From: Sphingobacteriaceae bacterium GW460-11-11-14-LB5
GTDB taxonomy: Bacteria; Bacteroidota; Bacteroidia; Sphingobacteriales; Sphingobacteriaceae
NCBI GenBank assembly: GCA_002151545.1
Contig: CP021237.1
Location: 4,092,001 to 4,156,000, forward strand
DNA: 64,000 nucleotides
Direction of reading: 5' to 3'
Under the pieces are notes generated by a model. It worked only from the letters and a program-made list of their open reading frames with translations, made no database searches and was not told the origin of the DNA. Below are positions 43,062 to 51,915 of the stretch, one piece after another (position 1 is the stretch's first letter; each line of letters starts with the position of its first letter). Both the position numbers and the translations under genes were made by a program.

Positions 43062-44456
43062 TTAAGGTGCTTTAAATACGGTAGTATCCTGGGCAATTTT
43101 AGGCACCGTGTAATTTCCGGTATCTAAACTTACTTTAGGCAATAGTTTTTTTATACTGGCTAAATCGGCTTTACCGATACCGGTTTGATATACATACAGA
43201 AATTTTAAATTTTTAAGTTTCTGTAACTGATTAAGCCCTTTTACCGTAATTTTTGTCCCAACCAAACTCAACGATTGTAACTGATCTAAGTCTTTAAGCG
43301 ATGCTAAACCCGCATCTGTTACCTGCGTATTGTTTAAGTTTAACCTGGTTAAGTTTTTGCAATCCTTTATTGCCGTTAAGGTTTGATCATTTACCTTGTT
43401 GTTTTCCAGCTTAAGCCAAAGGAGTTGTTTTTCGATCGATTTTATCAAGTCTAAAACATCTTTCCCCATCGATTGCGCATTAATAAAATTGGCTGAAAGA
43501 TAGTTGGTATTCTGGGCAACGGGAAATACCGTAATCCCTGCATCAGTAAATTTTTTCAATACTTTATTGTCGACAGCTGAAACCTCTTGAGCTGGAATAT
43601 CACTGACTTTGATTTGCTCAGCACCACTTTCGCCTTTTTGCAGGCTGGCTAAAATTGTTTTTATATTTTCTGGCTGGGGGAGATCTTTAAATTTCTTTTT
43701 GAAATCAGCACCATTATCAATCCACCATTTTACCAAGGCAATCTCGTTGGTGGTAAGTTGGGGTTTTTCTTTTGGCGCCATATGGTCTTCATCATTCAAT
43801 GGCAATAAAATCCGTTTCATCAGCTCACTATCGTCAGCTTTACCCTTTACAATGGTATGCCCATCTTCTCCACCCTTTAAAATATATTCCTCCTGGTCTA
43901 ACCTCAGCTTACCTTTCTGCTTTTCGCTGCCATGGCAGCTATAACATCTATTTTGAAAGAGCGGTTGAATCGCATTTTGGTAAATGAAGGCTTCCTGAAC
44001 ATTGGGAATTGGCGGAATAGCTGCACCCCCTTTAGTACTGCCCGATTTTAACGGGGCAGTTAAATAATCAGAACCATGGGTTAAAGAACCACCCAAATGT
44101 CCAGTAATCGAAATGAGGACGATAAGAACCGCAGCAATTGTGCCCAATATGGCATTCGATTTAACTTTCTGATAGATGATCCACAAGATAAAAGACAAAA
44201 CAGCAACACTAATGCCCATCCATTGGTGATTGCTCACCAGCTTACCATCATAATCCCCTCCATTGGCCAATAAATAACCTGTAATGCAAGATACTACAGC
44301 ACTTAACGCACCCAGAAGCAGCATAATAGGAATGGCTGGTTTTAGGTTCATAAATTTTGCAGTAAATGATAAGAGCATACAAATACAGCCAAGTAACAAA
44401 ATCCCGATAGGAAGGTGGACAAAAACCGGGTGAAAGCGCCCAAAAAATTCTAGCAT
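43062..44456 (-). CDS. DUF2231 / planctomycete-type cytochrome c / LRR fusion protein
   Basis: A 464-residue membrane protein with three parts. About 1-125 form four membrane segments of the DUF2231 type. About 150-255 are a planctomycete-type cytochrome c (PSCyt1) domain with heme motif CYSCH (C171, C174, H175) and the distal ligand region in HMAPKEKPQLT. About 330-450 are leucine-rich repeats with NLTRLNLNNTQVTDAGLASL repeating units. It is the last gene of a four-gene operon (1 bp after the TIM-barrel gene). It may pass electrons from the periplasmic partners into the membrane (inference). Confidence 0.85.
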   Translation of the reverse strand: MLEFFGRFHPVFVHLPIGILLLGCICMLLSFTAKFMNLKPAIPIMLLLGALSAVVSCITGYLLANGGDYDGKLVSNHQWMGISVAVLSFILWIIYQKVKSNAILGTIAAVLIVLISITGHLGGSLTHGSDYLTAPLKSGSTKGGAAIPPIPNVQEAFIYQNAIQPLFQNRCYSCHGSEKQKGKLRLDQEEYILKGGEDGHTIVKGKADDSELMKRILLPLNDEDHMAPKEKPQLTTNEIALVKWWIDNGADFKKKFKDLPQPENIKTILASLQKGESGAEQIKVSDIPAQEVSAVDNKVLKKFTDAGITVFPVAQNTNYLSANFINAQSMGKDVLDLIKSIEKQLLWLKLENNKVNDQTLTAIKDCKNLTRLNLNNTQVTDAGLASLKDLDQLQSLSLVGTKITVKGLNQLQKLKNLKFLYVYQTGIGKADLASIKKLLPKVSLDTGNYTVPKIAQDTTVFKAP

Positions 44457-44457
44457 C

Positions 44458-45390
44458 TTATTGATATCTCTTTCTTAATAAATTCATCATGTAAACATTT
44501 ATTGCCCATTGATCGGCAACGGGTTGGCGTGTATAAGGCAAGGTAGGCATATAATCAGCCGGGCCAAACTCAGTAAGAATGGTCATACGTTCGCCGTTTT
44601 TCTTTTTCCGTGCGATAATTTTGTCCCACCAGGCCAGGTGTGCTTCTACCACTTTTGCCCATTCTGGTGCCCTTGGATCGTTTACCTGTGGCCCTTCCGG
44701 GTGCCCAACACGCGAGTGGATATGTTCTGCCTTTTCTAAAATGAAATCGATGGTTTGTTTCTGATCAGACAATAAACTTTCGTGCACATTGCACCAATGC
44801 GAAATATCTAAAGTAAATCTCAGTTCCGGATTTTTCTCCGCAAAGTTTTTGGCAACATGTGCTGCAAACATCATACGGCTACGATGCGTTTCGTGATAAA
44901 TTGGTATACCCGACGATTTGCTTTTCGCTGTTGCGTAATCGATAATCTTTTTGTTTTCTTCGTAAGTGAAATAATCTTTTCCCGAATGGCAATTGATGTA
45001 AACTGGTTTTTGATAAGTATTGGCACAAATGGCATCTACATTTTGTTTAAAAGTGGCTAAATGCTCCGTTATATTCGCCTGATATCCGGCACATAAAAAT
45101 CCTACTTCTAATTTATATTTCTTTAACGCATCAAAAAGTTCTTTTATCGCTTTTTCTTCGCCTGGCCACCATACTTCAATGCCTTCATAGCCTTCTTTTT
45201 TTGCTGCTGCGCAAAATTCATCTCTTGTACCGCCAAAACCCCAATCGGTTTGCATAAATAATAATTCGTAGCCGGCTTTTGCTTTTATATTTTTAAGTTC
45301 ATTAGCACTCATGTTTTGGATAGGGGCTAAAATTGAAGCTGCCGTTACAACAGCTGTATTTTGTAAGAATTTTCTTCTGGTTTGGCTCAT
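44458..45390 (-). CDS. Sugar phosphate isomerase/epimerase-like TIM-barrel protein, Tat-exported
   Basis: A 310-residue protein with a twin-arginine signal (TRRKFLQNTAVVTAASILAP; RR at 5-6). The mature part is an AP-endonuclease-2 type TIM barrel (EGYEGIEVWWPGEEKAI, PVYINCHSGKDYFTYEENKK, PIYHETHRSRMMFAAH, LRFTLDISHWCNVHESLL, HIHSRVGHPEGPQV, LTEFGPADYMP). Acidic and histidine residues at the strand ends fit a divalent-metal site. Family members isomerise or epimerise sugars or keto-sugars; the substrate here is unknown. It lies between the DUF1501 and DUF2231 genes in the operon. Confidence 0.87.
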   Translation of the reverse strand: MSQTRRKFLQNTAVVTAASILAPIQNMSANELKNIKAKAGYELLFMQTDWGFGGTRDEFCAAAKKEGYEGIEVWWPGEEKAIKELFDALKKYKLEVGFLCAGYQANITEHLATFKQNVDAICANTYQKPVYINCHSGKDYFTYEENKKIIDYATAKSKSSGIPIYHETHRSRMMFAAHVAKNFAEKNPELRFTLDISHWCNVHESLLSDQKQTIDFILEKAEHIHSRVGHPEGPQVNDPRAPEWAKVVEAHLAWWDKIIARKKKNGERMTILTEFGPADYMPTLPYTRQPVADQWAINVYMMNLLRKRYQ

Positions 45391-45524
45391 TCGTTTACTT
45401 GTTATTAGTTCATTGGTTCACTTGTCATTAGTTCATTGGTCATTAGTTTATTGGTAACTCATTGGGTTAATCGACTGTGGACTCCGGACTTCCGACTCCT
45501 GACTTCCGACTCCCGACTCCCGAC
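45391..45524. repeat. Repeat spacer inside the cytochrome operon
   Basis: The spacer holds two repeat families. The first (about 45405-45465) has several TTAGTTCATTGGTT words like those in the array at 12564-13096. The second (45474-45527) has runs of ACTCC-GGACTTCCGACTCC words, the AGTC-family seen in the deacetylase gene. It separates two otherwise tightly packed genes of one operon. Confidence 0.75.
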
Positions 45525-47036
45525 TTAAGCCACAATCTCTGATATTACCTTACCTGCCACATCGGTTAACCTAAACGGCCGACCCTGGAAAGGATAGGTA
45601 AATTGTTCATGATCGAATCCCAACTGGTTTAAAATGGTCGCCTGAATATCGAAGGCATCTACTTTTCCACTTACCGCACTGTAACCAATTTCATCTGTTT
45701 CTCCGTGTGTAAATCCTTTTTTCACACCTCCGCCGGCCATCCATATAGTAAATGCTTCTGTATGGTGATCTCTACCTTTAAATGGGTTTTGTATACCATT
45801 TCGGTTTTCCATCATTGGGGTACGGCCAAATTCTCCTCCCCAAACGACCAGGGTTTCTTCTAATAAACCACGTTGTTTTAAATCGAGCAATAAAGCGGTA
45901 ATTGGCCTGTCAATGGTTCTGCATTTATTCTTTAGTCCGATATTAAGTGAGTTGTTTGGGCTATCTCCATGTGCATCCCAGCCCCAGTCGAATAACTGGA
46001 TGTAACGTACGCCTTTTTCTACCAGTTTACGGGCAAGCAGTACATTATTGGCAAAACAGGCTTTACCGGGCTGTGTGCCATACATTTCGTGAATGTAAGC
46101 AGGTTCATCATTGATATTCATCACCTCTGGTGCCGAAATCTGCATGCGGTAAGCCATTTCATATTGTGCGATCCTCGATAAAATTTCGGGATCGTTATAC
46201 TCCTGATATTGTTGTTCGTTGGCTTTATTAATGGCTTCGATAGAGGCTTTTCTCAAATCGCGGTTCATTCCATCCGGATCTTTAATAAACAGTACCGGAT
46301 CTCCTTCACTCCGGCATTGTACACCCTGATAAACGGATGGTAAAAAACCACTTCCCCAAACACTTTTTCCGGCATCGGGGAAACTACCTCCACTGGTCAA
46401 TACTACATATCCGGGTAAATTCTGGTTTTCTGATCCTAAACCATAGGTTACCCAACTTCCCATACTCGGCCTGCCCAATCGCGGTGAACCGGTATGCACC
46501 AGCAACTGCGCCGGAGCATGATTAAACTGATCCGTTTTTACCGCTTTCAAAAAGCTTACTTCATCTACCATGGTAGAAAAGTGTGGTAAATTATCACTAA
46601 CCAAAGCACCCGATTGGCCATATTTGGCAAAAATAGCCTGTGGCCCTAACATTTTAGGCACCCCGGTTATAAAAGCAAATTTTTTCCCGGCGAGTAATGA
46701 AGGAGGACAATCCTGGCCATCCATTTTCATCAATTCTGGTTTAAAATCAAATAATTCCAATTGAGATGGAGCGCCTGCCATGTGCAAATAAATTACACTT
46801 CGTGCCTTACCTACAAGTGGTGGCGATTTTGGCAATAACGGATGCGCAGGATCGTAAGCAATTTTGGTTTGCGGACTTGAAAAAAGATTACCACAGCTAC
46901 CCAGTAATGAACCCATTGCCAAAGCACCCAAACCCATTGCACTTTCTTTTAAAAAATGACGTCGCGAGTGCAGGCGTGCATTTGCTTCATGCGCTTCTTT
47001 AATTAACCTATGTGCGTTTAATTCGTCTCTTGTCAT
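45525..47036 (-). CDS. DUF1501 family protein, Tat lipoprotein
   Basis: A 503-residue protein with a twin-arginine motif SRRHFLK (24-30) and a lipobox LLGSC (C48), so it is probably folded in the cytoplasm, exported by Tat and lipidated. The mature part is a DUF1501 (sulfatase/alkaline-phosphatase-like fold) domain: SVIYLHMAGAPSQLELFDFKP, GKKFAFITGVPKMLGPQ, VRYIQLFDWGWDAHGDSPNN, LVVWGGEFGRTPMMENRNG and GRDHHTEAFTIWMAGGGVKKGF. Aspartate and histidine residues in these blocks match metal sites of the fold. Activity is not established. It almost always accompanies DUF1553 cytochromes, as here. Confidence 0.9.
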   Translation of the reverse strand: MTRDELNAHRLIKEAHEANARLHSRRHFLKESAMGLGALAMGSLLGSCGNLFSSPQTKIAYDPAHPLLPKSPPLVGKARSVIYLHMAGAPSQLELFDFKPELMKMDGQDCPPSLLAGKKFAFITGVPKMLGPQAIFAKYGQSGALVSDNLPHFSTMVDEVSFLKAVKTDQFNHAPAQLLVHTGSPRLGRPSMGSWVTYGLGSENQNLPGYVVLTSGGSFPDAGKSVWGSGFLPSVYQGVQCRSEGDPVLFIKDPDGMNRDLRKASIEAINKANEQQYQEYNDPEILSRIAQYEMAYRMQISAPEVMNINDEPAYIHEMYGTQPGKACFANNVLLARKLVEKGVRYIQLFDWGWDAHGDSPNNSLNIGLKNKCRTIDRPITALLLDLKQRGLLEETLVVWGGEFGRTPMMENRNGIQNPFKGRDHHTEAFTIWMAGGGVKKGFTHGETDEIGYSAVSGKVDAFDIQATILNQLGFDHEQFTYPFQGRPFRLTDVAGKVISEIVA

Positions 47037-47047
47037 AACCGGTCAAA

Positions 47048-49801
47048 TCAATTTTTGGTAACCACTTCATCCAGATTAAGCATGGCATTGGCCACGAGTA
47101 CCATTGCCGCATCTTCTGGCTTATATTTCTTTTGCTTATCGCCCATAAATGCCGATACACTTGCCGAATTTTTTCTAAACTCGCCAAAGGCTTTGGCATA
47201 CAGGTCTTCAAATACTTTCAATCTGTTTTGAGGGATCGTTTTGTATAAGATCAATTCATAACCCTTTGCAATTTTCGATTTGCTGGTGCTTCCACCCACT
47301 TTTTCCATGCGCACGGCCAGTTTTCTAGCTAAATCGATATACACACTGTCATTTAAGGTTACCAGGGCTTGTAAAGGTGTATTGGTGCGAATACGGCGCG
47401 GACTACAAACCACCCGCGATGCACCATCGAAAGCAATAGCAGATGGATATGGTGCTGTTCTTTTCCAATAGGTATAAATTCCCCTGCGGTATTGTTCTTC
47501 TCCGCCACTTAACACCCATTTGGCACCACTATAAGGCGAGAACCAGATGCCTTCAGGCTGCCAGGGCATTACCGGTGGTCCGTACATTTTATTACTTAAT
47601 ACTCCACAAACCGCAAGACTTTGATCTCTTATTTGCTCGGCACTTAACCTGATGCGGGAGCCCCTGGCGTAAAACTTATTAAACAGATCTTTTTCTTTCA
47701 GTTCTTCTGTTACCTTACTGTCTTGCCTGTAAGTGGCCATCATCACCAGTTCCTTCAACATTTTTTTAACACTCCAGTTATATTTGTACATAAACTGATA
47801 AGCCATAAAATCTAAAAGTTCCTGGTGGGTTGGCGCCATTCCCTGGGTACCCATATCTTCTAAAGTTTCTACCAAACCTGCACCATACAACTGCTCCCAC
47901 AATCTGTTTACCATGGTTCTGGATACGAGCGGATTTCTTTTATCGGTAAGCCACATGGCTAAACCCATCCTGTTATCTGGTGCATTTTTAGGCATGGCAA
48001 ATGCCAGAGAATTAGGCACACCAACTTTAACTTCTTTGCCTTTCGAAGTCCACGCACCACGCTCAAACACATAATTTTTACGTTGCATGCTCAGTGGATT
48101 TTCAACCATGATTGGTGTAGTGGGCACATTTGCATTCATTAAACCAGTAAACCTTTTTTTGTTGACCAAATAATCAGGTTTACCTTTTCCTGGAAACTGT
48201 CTGGTAAAATAAAACCAATCGAAGTACAACATAAATTCGTCAGGATTTTTTACCGAAGGATTGTTATACTTTAAATACACATCTTGTACCCCACTTTGTT
48301 TTGCAAAATCAACTTCTACATTTTCATAGCCCTTGGTTTGGCCCACTTTCCACGATTTTACAACAGGACCATTTGGCGAACCTAAATGCAGGCTCATTGT
48401 ACCATCTGGTTTGCTACAATTGTAGCGTAAGATTAACTGATCAACATTATTAAGATCGACTGATTTTAGTCTTGCCGAAGAGCTATTTTTAAAAAATAAT
48501 GCAATGTTATTATTACCGATTACCGAATTAACCAGTTGATCGGCCGTAGTAGAATTTATTGCTGGCTGACCGGTTTTTAAGAATAAATCAACTTCGGCAG
48601 CTCTTTCCTTACCTGCAACAGTTTTAACCCAGCTGGTTAAATGATTCAGCTCATTTTTAAGGCTATCATTAAAATCTTTAAGCAAAGGGTACTCTGCTGA
48701 AACGTCTTCATCTCTTGTATTGTTAAAATACGACATGAATTTATAGTACTCATCATGTTTAAAGGGATCGTACGGGTGGCTATGGCATTGTACGCAAGAA
48801 AAAGTGGTACTCATTAAGCCTTCCCAGGTGGCATTTACACGATCTAATACCGCCGCTGTTCTAAACTCTTCATTATTGGTTCCGCCTTCATCATTGGTTG
48901 GAGTATTTCTACTAAATGCAGTAGCAATATATTGGGCATCTGTTGGATTTGGGAATAAATCACCGGCGATCTGATCAGTAATAAAACGATCGTAGGGCAT
49001 ATCACGGTTAAAGGCTTTAATCACCCAGTCGCGATAGCTCCAGATATTTCGGTTAGGATCGCTCTCATAACCTTTGGTATCGGCATAACGCGCTATATCC
49101 AGCCACATCGATGCCCATCGCTCGCCAAATTTAGGCGAAGCCAGTAAACTATCAACCAGCACCTTGTAGGCTGCCTGCTCATCTTTGCTATTCAAATAAA
49201 ATTTGGCCAGTTTGTCTGAAGGATAAGTACCAATCAAATCTAAACTTACTCTCCTCAATAAGGTGGCCTTATCAGCAGTTTTAGATGGTTCCAGTTTATT
49301 TTCTTCTAGTTTCGCAAAAATAAATTTATCCAGATCGTTGCGGATCCAACTGTTATCTACATCTGGTAATTCAGTAGGTTTTACACTAACATAAGCCCAA
49401 TGGTTACCCCATTTTGCACCTTGCTTTATCCAGCCACTCAGGATATCGATCTCCTCATTATTTAGCGCCGGGTGCTTATATGGCATCCTTTCTTCAGGAT
49501 CGTTAGATTTTAACCGTTTAATAAATTCGCTATCCTCCGGATGACCTGGAATGATTGCCGGTTTGCCGCTTTTGGTTTTAGCCAAAGCTTCTTCACGAAA
49601 CAATACACTAAAACCGCCCTGCTGCTTAACGCCGCCATGGCAAGAAATACATTTTTTATTTAAAATGGGCTTAACCTGCGAGTTAAAATCGATCTCTTCC
49701 TCAGAAGAAAAGAGTGAAAAAGCAATTAAACCTATAGCGACTAAGGTAAAGCCGGATGCAAATAATATTTTCCTTTTTAATAACATTTGGTCAGTATTCA
49801 A
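47048..49801 (-). CDS. Planctomycete-type cytochrome c / DUF1549-DUF1553 protein with CBM6-like insertion
   Basis: A 917-residue protein anchored by an N-terminal membrane helix (about 11-31). PSCyt1 carries heme motif CISCH (C51, C54, H55). The DUF1549 (PSCyt2) domain spans about 150-360 and ends with a second heme-like motif CVQCH (C336, C339, H340) in the typical CxxCHSHPYDPF form. A beta-sandwich insertion spans about 425-535 and looks like CBM6 (SLHLGSPNGPVVKSW, VQDVYLKYNNP, MLYFDWFYF). The DUF1553 (PSD1) domain runs from about 600 to the end (NPLVSRTMVNRLWEQLYGAG, RMGLAMWLTD). It is the first gene of the operon, opposite an AraC gene. It is probably a periplasmic multi-heme oxidoreductase component for a carbohydrate (inference). 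Confidence 0.9.
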   Translation of the reverse strand: MNTDQMLLKRKILFASGFTLVAIGLIAFSLFSSEEEIDFNSQVKPILNKKCISCHGGVKQQGGFSVLFREEALAKTKSGKPAIIPGHPEDSEFIKRLKSNDPEERMPYKHPALNNEEIDILSGWIKQGAKWGNHWAYVSVKPTELPDVDNSWIRNDLDKFIFAKLEENKLEPSKTADKATLLRRVSLDLIGTYPSDKLAKFYLNSKDEQAAYKVLVDSLLASPKFGERWASMWLDIARYADTKGYESDPNRNIWSYRDWVIKAFNRDMPYDRFITDQIAGDLFPNPTDAQYIATAFSRNTPTNDEGGTNNEEFRTAAVLDRVNATWEGLMSTTFSCVQCHSHPYDPFKHDEYYKFMSYFNNTRDEDVSAEYPLLKDFNDSLKNELNHLTSWVKTVAGKERAAEVDLFLKTGQPAINSTTADQLVNSVIGNNNIALFFKNSSSARLKSVDLNNVDQLILRYNCSKPDGTMSLHLGSPNGPVVKSWKVGQTKGYENVEVDFAKQSGVQDVYLKYNNPSVKNPDEFMLYFDWFYFTRQFPGKGKPDYLVNKKRFTGLMNANVPTTPIMVENPLSMQRKNYVFERGAWTSKGKEVKVGVPNSLAFAMPKNAPDNRMGLAMWLTDKRNPLVSRTMVNRLWEQLYGAGLVETLEDMGTQGMAPTHQELLDFMAYQFMYKYNWSVKKMLKELVMMATYRQDSKVTEELKEKDLFNKFYARGSRIRLSAEQIRDQSLAVCGVLSNKMYGPPVMPWQPEGIWFSPYSGAKWVLSGGEEQYRRGIYTYWKRTAPYPSAIAFDGASRVVCSPRRIRTNTPLQALVTLNDSVYIDLARKLAVRMEKVGGSTSKSKIAKGYELILYKTIPQNRLKVFEDLYAKAFGEFRKNSASVSAFMGDKQKKYKPEDAAMVLVANAMLNLDEVVTKN

Positions 49802-50001
49802 TTCAGAGGTAATTCCGGCAGTTCTTAGTGTTAAAGATCCAGCAGAACCCTGAAAATGAAATTATTTATTTTGTGCTTAATATTTTTAGGCGTGATCTAA
49901 TCAAATGTCCTTATAAAAGCTATAAACAAAAATGTATTAAGTTGCGAAAAAGATGGACTATATTACTTTTAAAATATGTAATTTAGTGAAAAACACAAGT
50001 G

Positions 50002-50886
50002 ATGACCGAAAAGTCCAATGCAAAAAAAGATGGGTTCGAATATGAAAGAACCATTATCATTCCACGAAATGTAATTAGCAAGCAATGCATTGGAAATGAA
50101 ATCATAAGCAATTTATACCTCACCAATATTGGCCTTTACCCTAAAGCCCTAAACCATTATCGAAAAAGGGCAAACGGATCAGAACAGCATATTTTAATTT
50201 ACTGTTCCGACGGAAAAGGTAGTGTAACATTAGAAAATACTACTTATCATATTGAGGCTGGCAACTACATTATTATCCCAAAAAAAACAGCTCATGTTTA
50301 TCAGGCTGATTTAATTTTACCATGGACAATTTACTGGTTCCATTTTTCGGGTACCGGTGCTGATGCTTTGGTAGCACAATTACAAAATTATAAGGGATAT
50401 GCCGGATTTAGTGAAGAACGAAACACCATTTTTAATACGATATATAGCCGCCTTGAGCGGGGTTTTAGCCGAGAGAATATTGTTTATGCCAATTTGTGCT
50501 TCCACCAGTACATTGCCGAGGTGGTTTATACCGACAAACATCTTGTGAATGATAAAATTATGGAACCCGATAAGGTTGAAGAGCTTATAGATTTTATGCG
50601 AAATAACATCGAAAAAATACTTACATTAAAAGAAATGGCGCTGGCTGTTTACCTATCGCCATCATATTTATCGGCTATATTTAAAAAGAAAACAGGTACT
50701 TCTCCTATCGATTACTTTAACCAGCTTAAAATTCAGAAAACCACACAGTATCTACTCTTTACCAACCTCCGAATTAACGAAATTGCACTAAAAATAGGCA
50801 TCAGCGATCCTTATTATTTTAGCCGCCTGTTTTCGAGCATCATGGGTATTTCGCCAAAACAGTATAGGGATAACAGGTTTAACTGA
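50002..50886 (+). CDS. AraC-family transcriptional regulator
   Basis: A 294-residue regulator. I use the ATG at 50002; a GTG directly before it is also possible. The N-terminal cupin sensor (about 10-150, with GSVTLENTTYHIEAGNYIIIP and WTIYWFHFSGTGAD) resembles sugar-responsive AraC proteins. The C-terminal pair of helix-turn-helix motifs (about 195-294) includes LTLKEMALAVYLSPSYLSAIFK and IALKIGISDPYYFSRLFSSIMG, ending in SPKQYRDNR. It is divergent from the cytochrome/DUF1501 operon with a spacer of about 200 bp and is probably its activator. Confidence 0.92.
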   Translation: MTEKSNAKKDGFEYERTIIIPRNVISKQCIGNEIISNLYLTNIGLYPKALNHYRKRANGSEQHILIYCSDGKGSVTLENTTYHIEAGNYIIIPKKTAHVYQADLILPWTIYWFHFSGTGADALVAQLQNYKGYAGFSEERNTIFNTIYSRLERGFSRENIVYANLCFHQYIAEVVYTDKHLVNDKIMEPDKVEELIDFMRNNIEKILTLKEMALAVYLSPSYLSAIFKKKTGTSPIDYFNQLKIQKTTQYLLFTNLRINEIALKIGISDPYYFSRLFSSIMGISPKQYRDNRFN

Positions 50887-50934
50887 GACATTTTTGGATA
50901 ATAATCAGATGTTCATCTTATAAGATTTAATACT

Positions 50935-51813
50935 TCAAACCATTCTTGATGAAATATGATGATCAATATCAAAATTTGCCCAAACAATTTCCCGATCCAC
51001 CATAGTGAAACGTTGATAGTGATTATATATTGATGCCACCTTAAAATCCGGCTCCATAACCAGCCACCAAGTTTTATTATCTGGCTTTAAATCTACACTG
51101 ATTAAATAGTACATCTCTTTTATCTCATCCAATGATTTTTCAAAGTTGGTATTCTTAAATCTTTTGAAGATTAAATATTGCAAACTGGCAATTATAGCGT
51201 CATAATCAGAAGCTAGTTTTTTAACGAGCTCTACTTTATCGTCTATTTGCTGATCCTGGCTTTCTGTACCGATTGATAGTTCAATATTATGATCAGGATG
51301 AAGATTTGGCACTACCCCAAACCATTTTTTATCTTTTCTGTTGTAGATTAATCGACCAAAAGGTTCAACAATAATGCTTTTTGAATCATTATATACACTC
51401 TCCTCTTCTTTCCGAAGCGGGAAAACCCTCATACAAATAAACATAATCAAAAAAGATGGCCCGTAGGTAACCAAAAACTCATCAACACCAAGAGGCATTA
51501 ACTTTCCAAATGCCCATAAATAAAGCATAAACAATGCTATTGAGGTCATAAGCGCATTGCCTGCAATCCTCTTTTTATTATAAACTGATTGGGCATTGCC
51601 ATTAATTTTACGCATATTAAATAAAAGTGCGCAAAAAGTTAAAGCAATAAATATAGCGGCGTCTTTTAGATCCAAATAAACATTAACGCTATAATTTGAA
51701 GTAATAATTGGCAACATCTTGAGGTATGCCATCATGATTGCAAAGGTGACCGGAAGACAAAGTAACAGTGTAGTTAATGTTACTTTTAAGGAGTAAATAA
51801 TGGCCTGTTTCAT
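50935..51813 (-). CDS. Polytopic membrane protein with soluble C-terminal domain, function unknown
   Basis: A 292-residue protein if started at the ATG at 51813 (MKQAIIYSLKVTLTTLLL). A longer frame reaches 51879. About four membrane segments lie in the first 150 residues (LKVTLTTLLLCLPVTFAIMM, AAIFIALTFCALLFNM, NALMTSIALFMLYLWAFGKL, YGPSFLIMFICMRVF). The C-terminal cytoplasmic part (about 155-292) contains EPFGRLIYNRKDKKWFG and KTWWLVMEPDFKVASIYN. I do not recognise a family. It is convergent with the araC-type gene and follows the MutS-like gene on the same strand. Confidence 0.75.
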   Translation of the reverse strand: MKQAIIYSLKVTLTTLLLCLPVTFAIMMAYLKMLPIITSNYSVNVYLDLKDAAIFIALTFCALLFNMRKINGNAQSVYNKKRIAGNALMTSIALFMLYLWAFGKLMPLGVDEFLVTYGPSFLIMFICMRVFPLRKEEESVYNDSKSIIVEPFGRLIYNRKDKKWFGVVPNLHPDHNIELSIGTESQDQQIDDKVELVKKLASDYDAIIASLQYLIFKRFKNTNFEKSLDEIKEMYYLISVDLKPDNKTWWLVMEPDFKVASIYNHYQRFTMVDREIVWANFDIDHHISSRMV

Positions 51814-51915
51814 TGAGATATCGAAATTTAGATAGTTATGGCATTTTTTCAAAAAAATTGAAATCAAAAATTTAATCAATTAAGTAGCAGAGCAAAATAT
51901 CCAATAATGTTAATA

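Noticed and set aside
46766..47002. 78-codon frame opposite the DUF1501 gene start
   Set aside because: It is antisense to a clear Tat signal and conserved domain. It has no features of its own.
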